Of a stretch of DNA of 64,000 nucleotides, positions 53,391 through 61,374 are shown one piece after another. Made by a program: the position numbers and the translations under genes. The notes beneath the pieces are model-generated. The model worked only from the letters and a program-made list of their open reading frames with translations, made no database searches and was not told the DNA's origin. This DNA is from Hyphomicrobiales bacterium. GTDB taxonomy: Bacteria > Pseudomonadota > Alphaproteobacteria > Rhizobiales > Xanthobacteraceae. Each line of letters starts with the position of its first letter. Position 1 is the stretch's first letter. Location: positions 173,171 through 237,170 of the forward strand of contig JAFKKH010000008.1 in assembly GCA_017305665.1 (NCBI GenBank). Reading direction: 5' to 3'.

Positions 53391-53409
53391 TCTTGTGCGC
53401 AGCACAAGA
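53391..53409. promoter_or_regulatory. perfect 19-bp inverted repeat upstream of the Liv operon
   Basis: TCTTGTGC-GCA-GCACAAGA is an exact 8-bp inverted repeat with a three-base centre, 51-69 bases upstream of the binding-protein start. It contains a T-N11-A core of LysR type. No regulator gene is adjacent. It could be an operator or a transcript hairpin. Confidence 0.45.
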
Positions 53410-53793
53410 ACAGCTCGTCATTCTTTGTTGTCGGATACGAGCATCGCATGCCGGTCCGGTCGCGGCAAGTTACGCGGACCAGCCTGTGCTGTGCGCAGTG
53501 ACGCACGCACGCGGCCGTCGTCCATCGATCGGATCAGAATGGATCAGGCAGCCGCACAGACCGCAGCAATTCGAACCGGTGAAATTTGCCCGGCACATCG
53601 GCCCGGCAACGGGAGTGCGCGCTTGTTGGCTGCCGTGGCGCTGCCTTGGGTTTGCCGCAACGAATTCGGCCCTCGCCTCACCCCCGCGCTTGCCAAAACA
53701 GGGACTGAACGGGTAGAAGAGCCCACGTTTGCCGATTACGCGGCCCAAGCGGCCGAGGAAATGCCCTAAGGCATTGTAATCCTGCGCAAATTT
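53410..53793. other. intergenic region between the Liv operon and tRNA-Gln
   Basis: About 380 bases with no supported gene. TGTGCGCAG recurs at 53490-53498, echoing the core of the inverted repeat at 53391. ATGCC-CTAA-GGCAT just before the tRNA may be a small hairpin. No clear promoter was found. Confidence 0.4.
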
Positions 53794-53867
53794 TGGGGAA
53801 TGGTGTAACGGTAGCACAACAGACTCTGACTCTGTTTGTCTTGGTTCGAATCCAGGTTCCCCAGCCA
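53794..53867 (+). tRNA. tRNA-Gln (anticodon CTG)
   Basis: A 74-base cloverleaf with encoded CCA. The acceptor stem is TGGGGAA paired with TTCCCCA, the D-arm has GGTGTAACGGTAGCAC, the anticodon loop CTCTGAC gives CTG (reading CAG), and the T-arm has GGTTCGAATCC. All stems pair. It stands alone, with no flanking integrase or duplicated 3' end seen in the window. Confidence 0.95.
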
Positions 53868-53917
53868 CCCTCCACCAGCAAAATCAGCGCTTTATCGAAA
53901 AGAGCACCGATAACGCC

Positions 53918-55207
53918 TCAACGTGCGTTCGCGGGCGCACGGAGATGCCAGAGGTCGGACCGCCAGCGCAGCGCGATGGCGCCGATCGCAAGCAGGCCCG
54001 TGACGGCATACAGCGTTGCCGTCGCTCCAAACCCGATTTTGTCGATCAGGTTTCCCGCTGCCAGCAATCCGAGCGGCAAACTGTAGATCGCGAGCATGCG
54101 CACGCCCATCACGCGACCACGGAAATGCTCGCTCGCCGTACGCAGCAGAACAACGAGCACGGAAATCATGCTGAGGCTTTGCGCAAATCCGGCGAGCAGC
54201 AGCACTGCGATGGCGAATGGCACCGAGCGCACCTGCGCAAACGCCAGCAGCATGCAATACCACGTCACCGTCCCGACGATCATCAGCCGCGCGACCGGCA
54301 CACCGCGCGTCATACTCACAAGGACGGAGGCAACGAGAGAGCCGACCGCGAAGCTCGCCGACAGATAGCCGAGCACGGTCTGGTCGGTGTGATAGACGTC
54401 GCGCGCGATGTAAGGCAGCAAGCCGTTCGTCAGCGGAAACGCGGTCAGGTTGGCGAGGAAAGCGACCCACATCGCGGCTCGCATCAGCGGGCTGGTCCAG
54501 ACGTAGGAAACACCCTCCTTGAGATCGCGCAGCGGCGATTTGCGCAATGCGCCGCTTTTGGCCTGGTCCACGGGTTGCGATCTGGATGGCGTGACGACGC
54601 CGAGGGTGAGCAGCGTGCTCATGCCATACAGAATGACAATGGCGACGTAAGCCGGTCCGATACCGAGCACTGTGAACAGTCCGGCTCCGGTCAGCGCACC
54701 GGCGATCCGCGCAGTGTCCATGGTGGTTCGTGACACGCTCATCGCGCCGAGCAGGAGTTCATGCGGCACGATGGTGGCGACGAGCGCGCCGCGCACGCCG
54801 ATGTCCGATGGACGTACCAGGCCCGCCAGCGTGGCAATGACGAAGACATAAGCAGGCCGCAACGTACCGGTGAGCGCGAGCGTCATCAGCGTCGCCGAGA
54901 ACAACATATAGGCCGCGCGCATGGACGCGAGCAGATTACGATGGCCGATGCGATCACCGATGACGCCGAGCAGCGGGGCGATCAGCGTTCCGACGTAGGT
55001 CAGCGAGGCGACGACCGTCAGCAGCAGAACCGATCCCGTGGTGACCAGGACGTACCAGCCGAGGATGAGCGTCTCCATCTCGAACGCCCAGGACGTGAAC
55101 AGGTCGGCCGGCCACTGGAAGCGGTAGTTGCGGACGCGAAATGGCGCCAGCGCGGATGGCCGCGCGGACACGCTCAAAGTCTCGTAGCGCGGCTCATCGC
55201 GTTCCAT
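53918..55207 (-). CDS. MFS transporter, EntS-like
   Basis: A 429-residue major facilitator protein with 12 predicted helices. The loop between helices 2 and 3 reads GVIGDRIGHRNLLA, matching the MFS GxxxDRxGRR motif. The family layout (MFS_3/enterobactin-exporter-like, with LRDLKEGVSYVWTSPLMRA in the central loop) suggests export of a lipophilic or siderophore-like compound. It lies 50 bases from the tRNA on the opposite strand. No regulator is adjacent, and substrate is not known. Confidence 0.88.
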   Translation of the reverse strand: MERDEPRYETLSVSARPSALAPFRVRNYRFQWPADLFTSWAFEMETLILGWYVLVTTGSVLLLTVVASLTYVGTLIAPLLGVIGDRIGHRNLLASMRAAYMLFSATLMTLALTGTLRPAYVFVIATLAGLVRPSDIGVRGALVATIVPHELLLGAMSVSRTTMDTARIAGALTGAGLFTVLGIGPAYVAIVILYGMSTLLTLGVVTPSRSQPVDQAKSGALRKSPLRDLKEGVSYVWTSPLMRAAMWVAFLANLTAFPLTNGLLPYIARDVYHTDQTVLGYLSASFAVGSLVASVLVSMTRGVPVARLMIVGTVTWYCMLLAFAQVRSVPFAIAVLLLAGFAQSLSMISVLVVLLRTASEHFRGRVMGVRMLAIYSLPLGLLAAGNLIDKIGFGATATLYAVTGLLAIGAIALRWRSDLWHLRAPANAR

Positions 55208-55540
55208 CCCCGATCAGTTTCTTGTTGCGCCAGATTTACCGCTTTGAAACGACCGGAACCAGTCCCCGCCGATAAACGCGTCGGGCGGACGGGTTCCATC
55301 TCTTCCTGCGTTGGTAAACGACTGCTTAACCGCGGCCATGCCGGCTCTCAAGGAGCCCGTCACCCGCCGGAATTATTCAATGGAAACAACACGAAATACA
55401 AGACGACGTCGCGGTGCAACCATACCGCGAGTTGCTACGCACTCCCGCCACCATCCCGATACCGGCTGGCTTAACAGTTTTTGCAGTAACCGCCTGCAAT
55501 AGTCTGATCGAACAGCCGCAGAAGAAAACGCGACCCGCAA
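55208..55540. other. intergenic region between divergent genes, no gene recognised
   Basis: About 330 bases of divergent upstream DNA between the MFS exporter and the HerA-like gene. Short frames show no family match. No confident promoter, operator or terminator was seen. Confidence 0.3.
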
Positions 55541-57295
55541 ATGCTCCATTCGACCTCCGCCCCCTCCTTCGGACGCGTGATTTCCGTGCGCGGGTCGCAG
55601 GCGCGCGTCGGCATTCTACAGGCAGGTCGCATGTCGCCCGCGGCGGCGCGGGCCACCGTCGGCCGGTTCGTCAGCCTGCGCAGCGGCACCTCCACCATCG
55701 TGGCGATGATCACCGATGTGTCCCGCGAGCACCTGCCCTCTTCGGACGAATATATCGCAAGCGCCTCGGTCGATCTGCTTGGCGAGATCCTCGACAGTTC
55801 GGGCCCCCGCCCCCGCTTCCAGCGCGGGGTGACGCACTATCCGGCGATCGACGACGCGGCCGAACTGATCAGCAATCAAGAACTTCGCACCGTCTATGCG
55901 CCAAGCGGCTCGGACCAGATCAATGTCGGCACCCTGCAACAGGATCCGTCCGTCACCGCGTACGTCGATATCGAGGAGATGCTCAGCAAGCACTTCGCGG
56001 TGCTCGGCAGCACCGGCGTCGGCAAATCGACCGGCGTTTCCCTGCTGATCAACGAGATCCTGAAATCGCGTCCTAACCTGCGCATCTTCCTGCTCGATGT
56101 GCATAACGAATACGGCCGATGCTTCGGCGAGCGCGCCCTGGTGCTCAATCCGCGCAACCTGAAACTGCCGTTCTGGCTGTTCAACTTCGAAGAGATCGTC
56201 GACGTTCTGTTCGCCGGCCGCCCCGGTGTCCCGGAAGAACTCGATATTCTCGCCGAAGTCATTCCGATGGCGAAGGGAATCTATACGCAGTACCAGAATG
56301 CCGAACGCGTCGGCCTCAAGCGCATCGACCCCAAGAGCATCGGCTACACCGCCGATACGCCGGTGCCCTATCGCCTTGTCGATATGATCTCGCTGATCGA
56401 CGAGCGCATGGGCAAGCTGGAAAACCGCTCGTCGCGCATCGTCTACCACAAGCTGCTCTCGCGCATCGAAACCGTGCGCAACGATCCGCGCTACGCCTTC
56501 ATGTTCGATAATGCGAACGTCGGCGGCGACACCATGGCCGAAGTCATCAGCCTGCTGTTCCGGCTGCCAGCCAACGGCCGCCCGATGACTATCATGCAAC
56601 TGGCCGGCTTTCCGGCTGAAGTCGTCGACTCCGTGGTGTCGGTGCTCTGCCGCATGGCGTTCGATTTCGGCTTGTGGAGCGACGGCGTCTCGCCGTTGCT
56701 GTTCGTCTGCGAGGAAGCCCATCGTTATGCGTCGGCCGACCGCAACATCGGCTTCGGCCCGACACGCAAGGCGATCTCCCGCATCGCGAAGGAAGGCCGC
56801 AAGTACGGTGTCTATCTTGGTCTTGTGACCCAGCGCCCGGCCGAACTCGACGCCACCATCATTTCCCAGTGCAACACGCTGTTCACGATGCGCCTTGCCA
56901 ACGACCGCGACCAGGCGCTGTTGCGCTCGGCAGTCTCCGACGCGGCTGCAAACCTGCTGTCGTTCGTGCCGTCGCTCGGAACCCGCGAGGTTCTCGCCTT
57001 TGGCGAAGGCGTCGCGCTCCCGACGCGATTGCGCTTCAAGGAGGTCCCGGCGCACCAGTTGCCACGCAGCGAAGCCGCGATTTCCACCGTGCCATCAGCC
57101 AATAGCGGTCACGACATGCACTTCGTCGGCGCTGTTCTCGAGCGCTGGCGTGGGGCAACCTCGCATCGCGACGTCCCTAACGACCCCGCCATCATGGAAC
57201 GGCCTGCGGCACGCACGCTGGACGCACCGATGCTTCAGCCGCCGCTCGGCCTCGATCCCGACCGTTTCTCGCTGCTGAAGAAGCCGCTGCGCTGA
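55541..57295 (+). CDS. HerA-like hexameric ATPase (DUF87 family)
   Basis: A 584-residue HerA/FtsK-superfamily ATPase: an N-terminal HAS-barrel-like domain (residues 9-125, FGRVISVRGSQARVGIL), Walker A GSTGVGKST (156-164), Walker B in LLFVCEEAHRY, and a C-terminal arginine-finger region (LVTQRPAELDATIISQCNTLF). HerA proteins translocate DNA, with NurA-type nucleases in archaea or with effector partners in some defence systems. No nuclease, Sir2 or other partner gene is adjacent here, so a housekeeping role in DNA processing is the default. Confidence 0.9.
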   Translation: MLHSTSAPSFGRVISVRGSQARVGILQAGRMSPAAARATVGRFVSLRSGTSTIVAMITDVSREHLPSSDEYIASASVDLLGEILDSSGPRPRFQRGVTHYPAIDDAAELISNQELRTVYAPSGSDQINVGTLQQDPSVTAYVDIEEMLSKHFAVLGSTGVGKSTGVSLLINEILKSRPNLRIFLLDVHNEYGRCFGERALVLNPRNLKLPFWLFNFEEIVDVLFAGRPGVPEELDILAEVIPMAKGIYTQYQNAERVGLKRIDPKSIGYTADTPVPYRLVDMISLIDERMGKLENRSSRIVYHKLLSRIETVRNDPRYAFMFDNANVGGDTMAEVISLLFRLPANGRPMTIMQLAGFPAEVVDSVVSVLCRMAFDFGLWSDGVSPLLFVCEEAHRYASADRNIGFGPTRKAISRIAKEGRKYGVYLGLVTQRPAELDATIISQCNTLFTMRLANDRDQALLRSAVSDAAANLLSFVPSLGTREVLAFGEGVALPTRLRFKEVPAHQLPRSEAAISTVPSANSGHDMHFVGAVLERWRGATSHRDVPNDPAIMERPAARTLDAPMLQPPLGLDPDRFSLLKKPLR

Positions 57296-57392
57296 TCTTC
57301 GCAATCACGGCCCCGGCAATCCGGCAGAGCCTGCTTTCAGACGATGAAGTCATCCCTTATGATCCATATATGGATCAAGCAGGATGCCTCTC

Positions 57393-57971
57393 ATGACTTC
57401 GCCCAGGACCGAACGTTTCCCGTTTCCCGACCTCGCCAAACTGCCCGACGACATTCGCACGCGCATCCTAGCGGTGCAGGAAAAATCCGGATTCATTCCG
57501 AATGTCTTTCTGACGCTTGCCTATCGTCCCGACGAGTTCCGCGCATTTTTCGCCTATCACGACGCGCTGATGGAAAAAGACGGCGGGCTGACGAAGGCCG
57601 AGCGCGAGATGATCGTGGTCGCGACCAGCATCGCCAACCAGTGTCAGTATTGCGTCGTCGCCCATGGCGCAATTCTCCGGATTCGTGCCAAGAATCCGCT
57701 GATCGCCGATCAGATCACGGCGAACTATCGCAAGGCCGACATCACGCCGCGCCAGAAAGCGATGCTCGATTTCGCCTTGAAGATCAGTGCCGAGGCTCAC
57801 AAGGTCACGGATGCGGATTTTTCGGATCTCGCCGGTCATGGCTTCACAGACGATGACATATGGGACATCGCCGCGATCTCGGCGTTTTTCGGACTGTCAA
57901 ACCGGATCGCCAACGTCACCAACATGCGGCCCAACGACGAGTTCTACCTGATGGGACGACTGCCGAAATAG
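57393..57971 (+). CDS. AhpD-like peroxidase-related protein (CMD fold)
   Basis: A 192-residue AhpD-fold protein with the redox motif CQYC (Cys84, Cys87) and His91 (VVAHG), so a thiol-dependent peroxidase or disulfide reductase activity is plausible. It resembles proteins named uncharacterised peroxidase-related enzyme. AGGA at 57381-57384 is well spaced for ATG 57393; ATG 57384 is a weaker choice. It contrasts with the Cys-poor CMD protein at 15020. No alkyl hydroperoxide reductase gene is near. Confidence 0.9.
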   Translation: MTSPRTERFPFPDLAKLPDDIRTRILAVQEKSGFIPNVFLTLAYRPDEFRAFFAYHDALMEKDGGLTKAEREMIVVATSIANQCQYCVVAHGAILRIRAKNPLIADQITANYRKADITPRQKAMLDFALKISAEAHKVTDADFSDLAGHGFTDDDIWDIAAISAFFGLSNRIANVTNMRPNDEFYLMGRLPK

Positions 57972-57974
57972 ACG

Positions 57975-58601
57975 TCAATCATCCGGCGCCGGCCCGCACC
58001 AGCCCGGCAAATAGACCGCTTCCGCACTCTTCGACAGTGCCAGCGCCTTCTCGATCGCCTTCGCGAAGTCGCTTTCGACAGCCTTGCGCGATATTCTTCT
58101 TCGTAAATAGTCGGCCCAGAGAAATTCGCTGAACGGGGTCGTATCCTTGGCGTAGCCGCCAGCACGGCGTAGCTCGCCTGCGAGGCTGCGGAACGGATCA
58201 TCTTTCAGATCGGCGATTGATTTCGGAATGTCGCGGAAGTGACAGCGCTCTCCCTTGGCGTTGTAGGGATAGACCCATCGGCGATTGTCGAGCACACCCC
58301 AGAACGCATCGCGATCGACCATCCTCAGATCAGCGATAACGGTCACGAGAATGTCCTTCACGCCTTCATCGTGAAGTGCCCGCGCGAGGTGGTGATGATC
58401 GACAACGTAGTGGCGCTGGTCGGGTCCCAGCACAACTGGAATCATATGCTTGCCGAGCAACTTGGCCTGCTTTTTCGTCGATTTGTGAGCGCGCCAACGC
58501 TGACGCTTCTCTTTCACTTCGCGCATCCCGACAGTCATTTGCGTTGGCCGAAGCGACAGAATCGGAATGGGCTGCAGAACGGGTTCGCGCGTGTTCGCCA
58601 T
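57975..58601 (-). CDS. ParB-like (ParBc_2-type) protein
   Basis: A 208-residue protein whose central part, PVVLGPDQRHYVVDHHHLARALHDEG, matches the ParB-like nuclease-fold family (ParBc_2), not the plasmid-partition ParB with its helix-turn-helix. The N-terminus opens LQPIPILSLRPTQMTVGMREV. No ParA partner or parS repeats are adjacent, so a segregation role is unlikely. The start ATG 58601 was chosen; the frame is open to 58628. It is convergent with the AhpD-like gene by three bases. Function unknown. Confidence 0.85.
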   Translation of the reverse strand: MANTREPVLQPIPILSLRPTQMTVGMREVKEKRQRWRAHKSTKKQAKLLGKHMIPVVLGPDQRHYVVDHHHLARALHDEGVKDILVTVIADLRMVDRDAFWGVLDNRRWVYPYNAKGERCHFRDIPKSIADLKDDPFRSLAGELRRAGGYAKDTTPFSEFLWADYLRRRISRKAVESDFAKAIEKALALSKSAEAVYLPGWCGPAPDD

Positions 58602-58654
58602 TGTCAGCACCCCGAAAAGGACTTGCAAAGACCCAGCCGATAGGAACGACGACT

Positions 58655-58750
58655 ATGGCACAGCGCCCCAAAATCCGCGAATTAATCCGGGAAGGGCTGA
58701 CTATGCGGAAAATTATGACGTCAGCGCAAACGGCCGGAGCCAATACCTGA
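58655..58750 (+). CDS. possible small protein with helix-turn-helix-like start
   Basis: A 31-residue frame starting at ATG 58655 with AGGAACGACGACT upstream, encoding MAQRPKIRELIREGLTMRKI and then a short tail. The RELIREGLTMRKI part resembles the first half of resolvase-type helix-turn-helix motifs. It is too short to judge; it may be a remnant or a small regulator. Confidence 0.25.
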   Translation: MAQRPKIRELIREGLTMRKIMTSAQTAGANT

Positions 58751-58844
58751 CAGCGTCACGATATGAGGGAATCAAACGGGCTCACAGATTTTCGCATATC
58801 GCCATGATGACTTTCTGTGTCAGGATCATAGGCAACGTGATAAA

Positions 58845-59210
58845 ATGACACTGGAGTTCGCGGATCCGATACCGATGAAGACGCAGCGGCCCATGCAATC
58901 GGATAATGAGCACGTCGTGCTCCAGTTCCGGCCGCGCAACCTGTCCCGAGTGCCCCAGCGGGTCGCGGCAAATGCCAACGGGGCCCTGCATCAGCCGCCT
59001 GACGACCTGTCGCAATACGAGCAGCCGCGGGAGCAACCGGACGATTTTCGTCACCGGATGCTTGCAAACGCAGCCGCGTTTGCCTTCACGATCGCCCTCA
59101 CCGCCGTCGGGTTATGGCTTGCCATGAACATCGCGGATTTGAGCAATATGCAGGATTGCGCGCTGATGGGCGCCCAGGACTGCGCCCATATCCCAACGCC
59201 GCAAGACTGA
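58845..59210 (+). CDS. conserved hypothetical membrane protein
   Basis: A 121-residue protein with a soluble, Gln/Pro-rich first half, one hydrophobic helix (NAAAFAFTIALTAVGLWLAM, about residues 75-94), and a C-terminal tail with two similar Cys segments (MQDCALMG and AQDCAHIP). I recall similar tails with paired Cys in Bradyrhizobium proteins of unknown function, anchored in the inner membrane. The start could be ATG 58845 or ATG 58875; no strong ribosome site favours either. It is divergent from the ParB-like gene. Confidence 0.7.
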   Translation: MTLEFADPIPMKTQRPMQSDNEHVVLQFRPRNLSRVPQRVAANANGALHQPPDDLSQYEQPREQPDDFRHRMLANAAAFAFTIALTAVGLWLAMNIADLSNMQDCALMGAQDCAHIPTPQD

Positions 59211-59389
59211 AAAACCGCCACGACCGGGCTGCGGAATGCGGTTCCCCAGCGGGCCCGCTCCCATTGAACTCGGGACTGCGCTCCGATATATGGGCACTCG
59301 GCTTCCTCTGACGGGCCGGGTGTTGCGGGGGCAACGCCTTTGTCGCACGCCGATACGTCATTTATCTTCAATATATCAAAGGCTTAATG

Positions 59390-59671
59390 ATGTCCTCCAC
59401 ATTCGATCAGGTCGCCAACATTATCGCGGAAACCTGCGACATTCCACGCGACACGATCACGCCCGAGAGTCACGCCATTGATGATTTGGGAATCGACAGC
59501 CTGGACTTCCTTGATATCGCCTTCGCCATCGACAAGGCGTTCGGGATCAAGCTGCCGCTGGAGAAATGGACCCAGGAGGTCAACGACGGCAAAGCGACCA
59601 CCGAGCAATACTTCGTCCTGAAAAACCTCAGCGCGCGTATCGACGAACTGGTCGCCGCCAAGGGCGCGTAA
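59390..59671 (+). CDS. acpXL: acyl carrier protein AcpXL
   Basis: A 93-residue acyl carrier protein that carries the very-long-chain hydroxy fatty acid used in rhizobial lipid A. The phosphopantetheine site is Ser37 in [20 protein letters not shown], and the C-terminal QEVNDGK…EQYFVLKNL region marks AcpXL rather than housekeeping AcpP. ATG 59390 was chosen over the ATG three bases upstream. It heads a compact cluster with fabZ, two ketosynthases and lpxXL, consistent with elongating and transferring a C26-C28 acyl chain. Confidence 0.94.
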   Translation: MSSTFDQVANIIAETCDIPRDTITPESHAIDDLGIDSLDFLDIAFAIDKAFGIKLPLEKWTQEVNDGKATTEQYFVLKNLSARIDELVAAKGA

Positions 59672-59680
59672 CCGCGCGCC

Positions 59681-60154
59681 ATGCATCTCGAATACTTCAA
59701 TTTGATCGATCGTATCGTCGACCTCAAGTCCGACGAGCGCACGATTACGGTCGAAGCGCAGGTCCCCCAAGAAAATACCATCTTCGAAGGGCACTTTCCG
59801 GGATACCCTCTGATGCCCGGCGTGCTTCTGATCGAATCCATGGCACAGACCTCCGGCTGGCTGCTGATCGCCCTGATGAAATTCGAGCGAATGCCCTTCC
59901 TGGCGGCAGTCAAGGAAGCCAAGATGCGGACGTTCGTCACCCCCGGTGAATTGCTGACAGTCAACGCCAGCGTGGTTCACGAAGGGTCCGGCTTCACCAT
60001 CACCGATGCGAAGGTCAGCGTCGCCGGAAAGCTGAAATGCAATGCGACACTGACGTTCCGCCACGTTCCTTTCCCCAACAACGATCTGCGCGGACACATG
60101 GAAGCCATGGCCAAGCGGATTGGCTTTCCGCAGCAGGTGAACGCGCATGGCTGA
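59681..60154 (+). CDS. fabZXL: 3-hydroxyacyl-ACP dehydratase, FabZXL type
   Basis: A 157-residue hot-dog-fold dehydratase. His38 in GHFPGYPLMPG and Glu52 in LIESMAQTSGW are the catalytic pair. It removes water from 3-hydroxyacyl-AcpXL in the elongation cycle. It follows acpXL by nine bases and its stop overlaps the fabF2XL start by eight bases, so it is cotranscribed and coupled. Confidence 0.93.
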   Translation: MHLEYFNLIDRIVDLKSDERTITVEAQVPQENTIFEGHFPGYPLMPGVLLIESMAQTSGWLLIALMKFERMPFLAAVKEAKMRTFVTPGELLTVNASVVHEGSGFTITDAKVSVAGKLKCNATLTFRHVPFPNNDLRGHMEAMAKRIGFPQQVNAHG

Positions 60155-61352
60155 CAAATCATCGGATTCGAAACCGATCGAAGCCTGGATCACGGGCATT
60201 GGCCTCGCAACCTCGCTCGGCGAAGGCCTCGACGCGCATTGGGACGCGCTGAACCAGCAGCGCATCAATGTCGATGAGAAGAGCTTTGCGCCTTACGTCG
60301 TTCATCCGCTGGCACCGGTCAGCTTCGACGCGCAGATTCCCAAGAAGGGCGATCAGCGCCAGATGGAAGCCTGGCAACGCATCGGAACCTACGCCGCGGG
60401 ACTGGCGCTCGATTCCGCCGGCATCAAGGGCAATACCGACATCCTGTCGCGCATGGACATGGTCGTCGCCGCCGGCGGCGGCGAGCGCGATCTTGCGGTC
60501 GACGCCGGCATTCTGAATGCCGAGGCAAAGGGCAACTCCGCTCCCGGCTTCCTCAACGAGCGGCTGATGGGCGACCTGCGGCCGACCCTATTCCTTGCGC
60601 AACTGTCCAACCTCCTTGCCGGAAACATTGCCATCGTTCACGGCGTGACCGGTTCGTCCCGCACGTTCATGGGTGAAGAAGCCGCAGGCGTCGATGCCGC
60701 GCGCATCGCGCTCGCGCGAATTGCCGCCGGTCAGAGCGACATCGCCCTTATTGGCGCGGCCCATAACGGCGAGCGAAAGGATCTGCTCGTCCTCTACGAA
60801 TTCGGCGACTTCAACCTGAAGGACAAGTATGCGCCCGTCTGGGCACGCGACGCCAAAAAAGGCTTCGCGCTTGGGTCCGGTGGCGCCTTTCTGGTGATTG
60901 AATCCCGGGCTCATGCCGAAGCGCGCGGCGCAAAGCCGTTCGCCCGCCTGACCAGCGTCGTCGCCGACCGCGCTCGCCGCAAAAGCTCCGGCGATATCAC
61001 GTCGACGCTGGAATCGCTGTGGTCGAAAGTCGGTGTTCGCGATGGAAGCACCGCGATCATCACGGGAGCAACCGGCGCGGAGCCCGCGACATCGGAAGAG
61101 CGCGCCTTCCTTCACACGCATCCGGAATTGCCGGTCCGCGCCACGGGCACGGTCTTCGGTCATACGCTGGAGACGCAATTTCCACTGGGACTGGCTGTTG
61201 CCGCGTTGTCGCTGTCGCGCGGCGCGCTGTTCCCACCCGCCGATTCATCGGGACAAGAGATTGAAATGTCCAAGCCGCCGACCCAGATTGTTGTTATCGG
61301 TGCCGGACATTGGCGCGGCGAAGGCATGGCGCTGGTTGAAGCGATCCGCTGA
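60147..61352 (+). CDS. fabF2XL: beta-ketoacyl-ACP synthase-like FabF2XL (catalytic Cys absent)
   Basis: A 401-residue ketosynthase-fold protein. Where active synthases read TACATG with the nucleophilic Cys, this one reads VTGSSRTFMG (residues 167-176), with Ser170 in the Cys place. The first catalytic His (NAHGTGT in active enzymes) is replaced by ITGATGAEPATSEE, though GHTLETQFP keeps the second. It therefore probably cannot form the acyl-enzyme and acts as a partner, like a chain-length factor, of FabF1XL encoded next. It overlaps fabZXL by eight bases. Confidence 0.9.
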   Translation: MADKSSDSKPIEAWITGIGLATSLGEGLDAHWDALNQQRINVDEKSFAPYVVHPLAPVSFDAQIPKKGDQRQMEAWQRIGTYAAGLALDSAGIKGNTDILSRMDMVVAAGGGERDLAVDAGILNAEAKGNSAPGFLNERLMGDLRPTLFLAQLSNLLAGNIAIVHGVTGSSRTFMGEEAAGVDAARIALARIAAGQSDIALIGAAHNGERKDLLVLYEFGDFNLKDKYAPVWARDAKKGFALGSGGAFLVIESRAHAEARGAKPFARLTSVVADRARRKSSGDITSTLESLWSKVGVRDGSTAIITGATGAEPATSEERAFLHTHPELPVRATGTVFGHTLETQFPLGLAVAALSLSRGALFPPADSSGQEIEMSKPPTQIVVIGAGHWRGEGMALVEAIR

Positions 61353-61374
61353 CGAAAGACGAGACGGAGGAATC

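Noticed and set aside
52153-53769. A 538-codon plus-strand frame over the LivK-like gene and the gap before tRNA-Gln
   Set aside because: It is antisense to a signal-peptide-bearing binding protein with intact family sequence and has no recognisable domain.
53794-53867. tRNA-Gln as an integration site of a mobile element
   Set aside because: No integrase, no repeated tRNA 3' end and no compositional break were seen on either side within the window.
55541-58601. A HerA-based anti-phage defence island
   Set aside because: No nuclease, Sir2, TIR or other effector gene is next to the HerA-like ATPase, and neighbouring genes look chromosomal and ordinary; it is kept only as a low-key partner hypothesis.
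61033-61374. N-terminal extension of FabF1XL
   Set aside because: The open frame continues upstream into fabF2XL, but the extra residues are the other frame of that gene; ATG 61375 has a good ribosome site and family sequence starts there.
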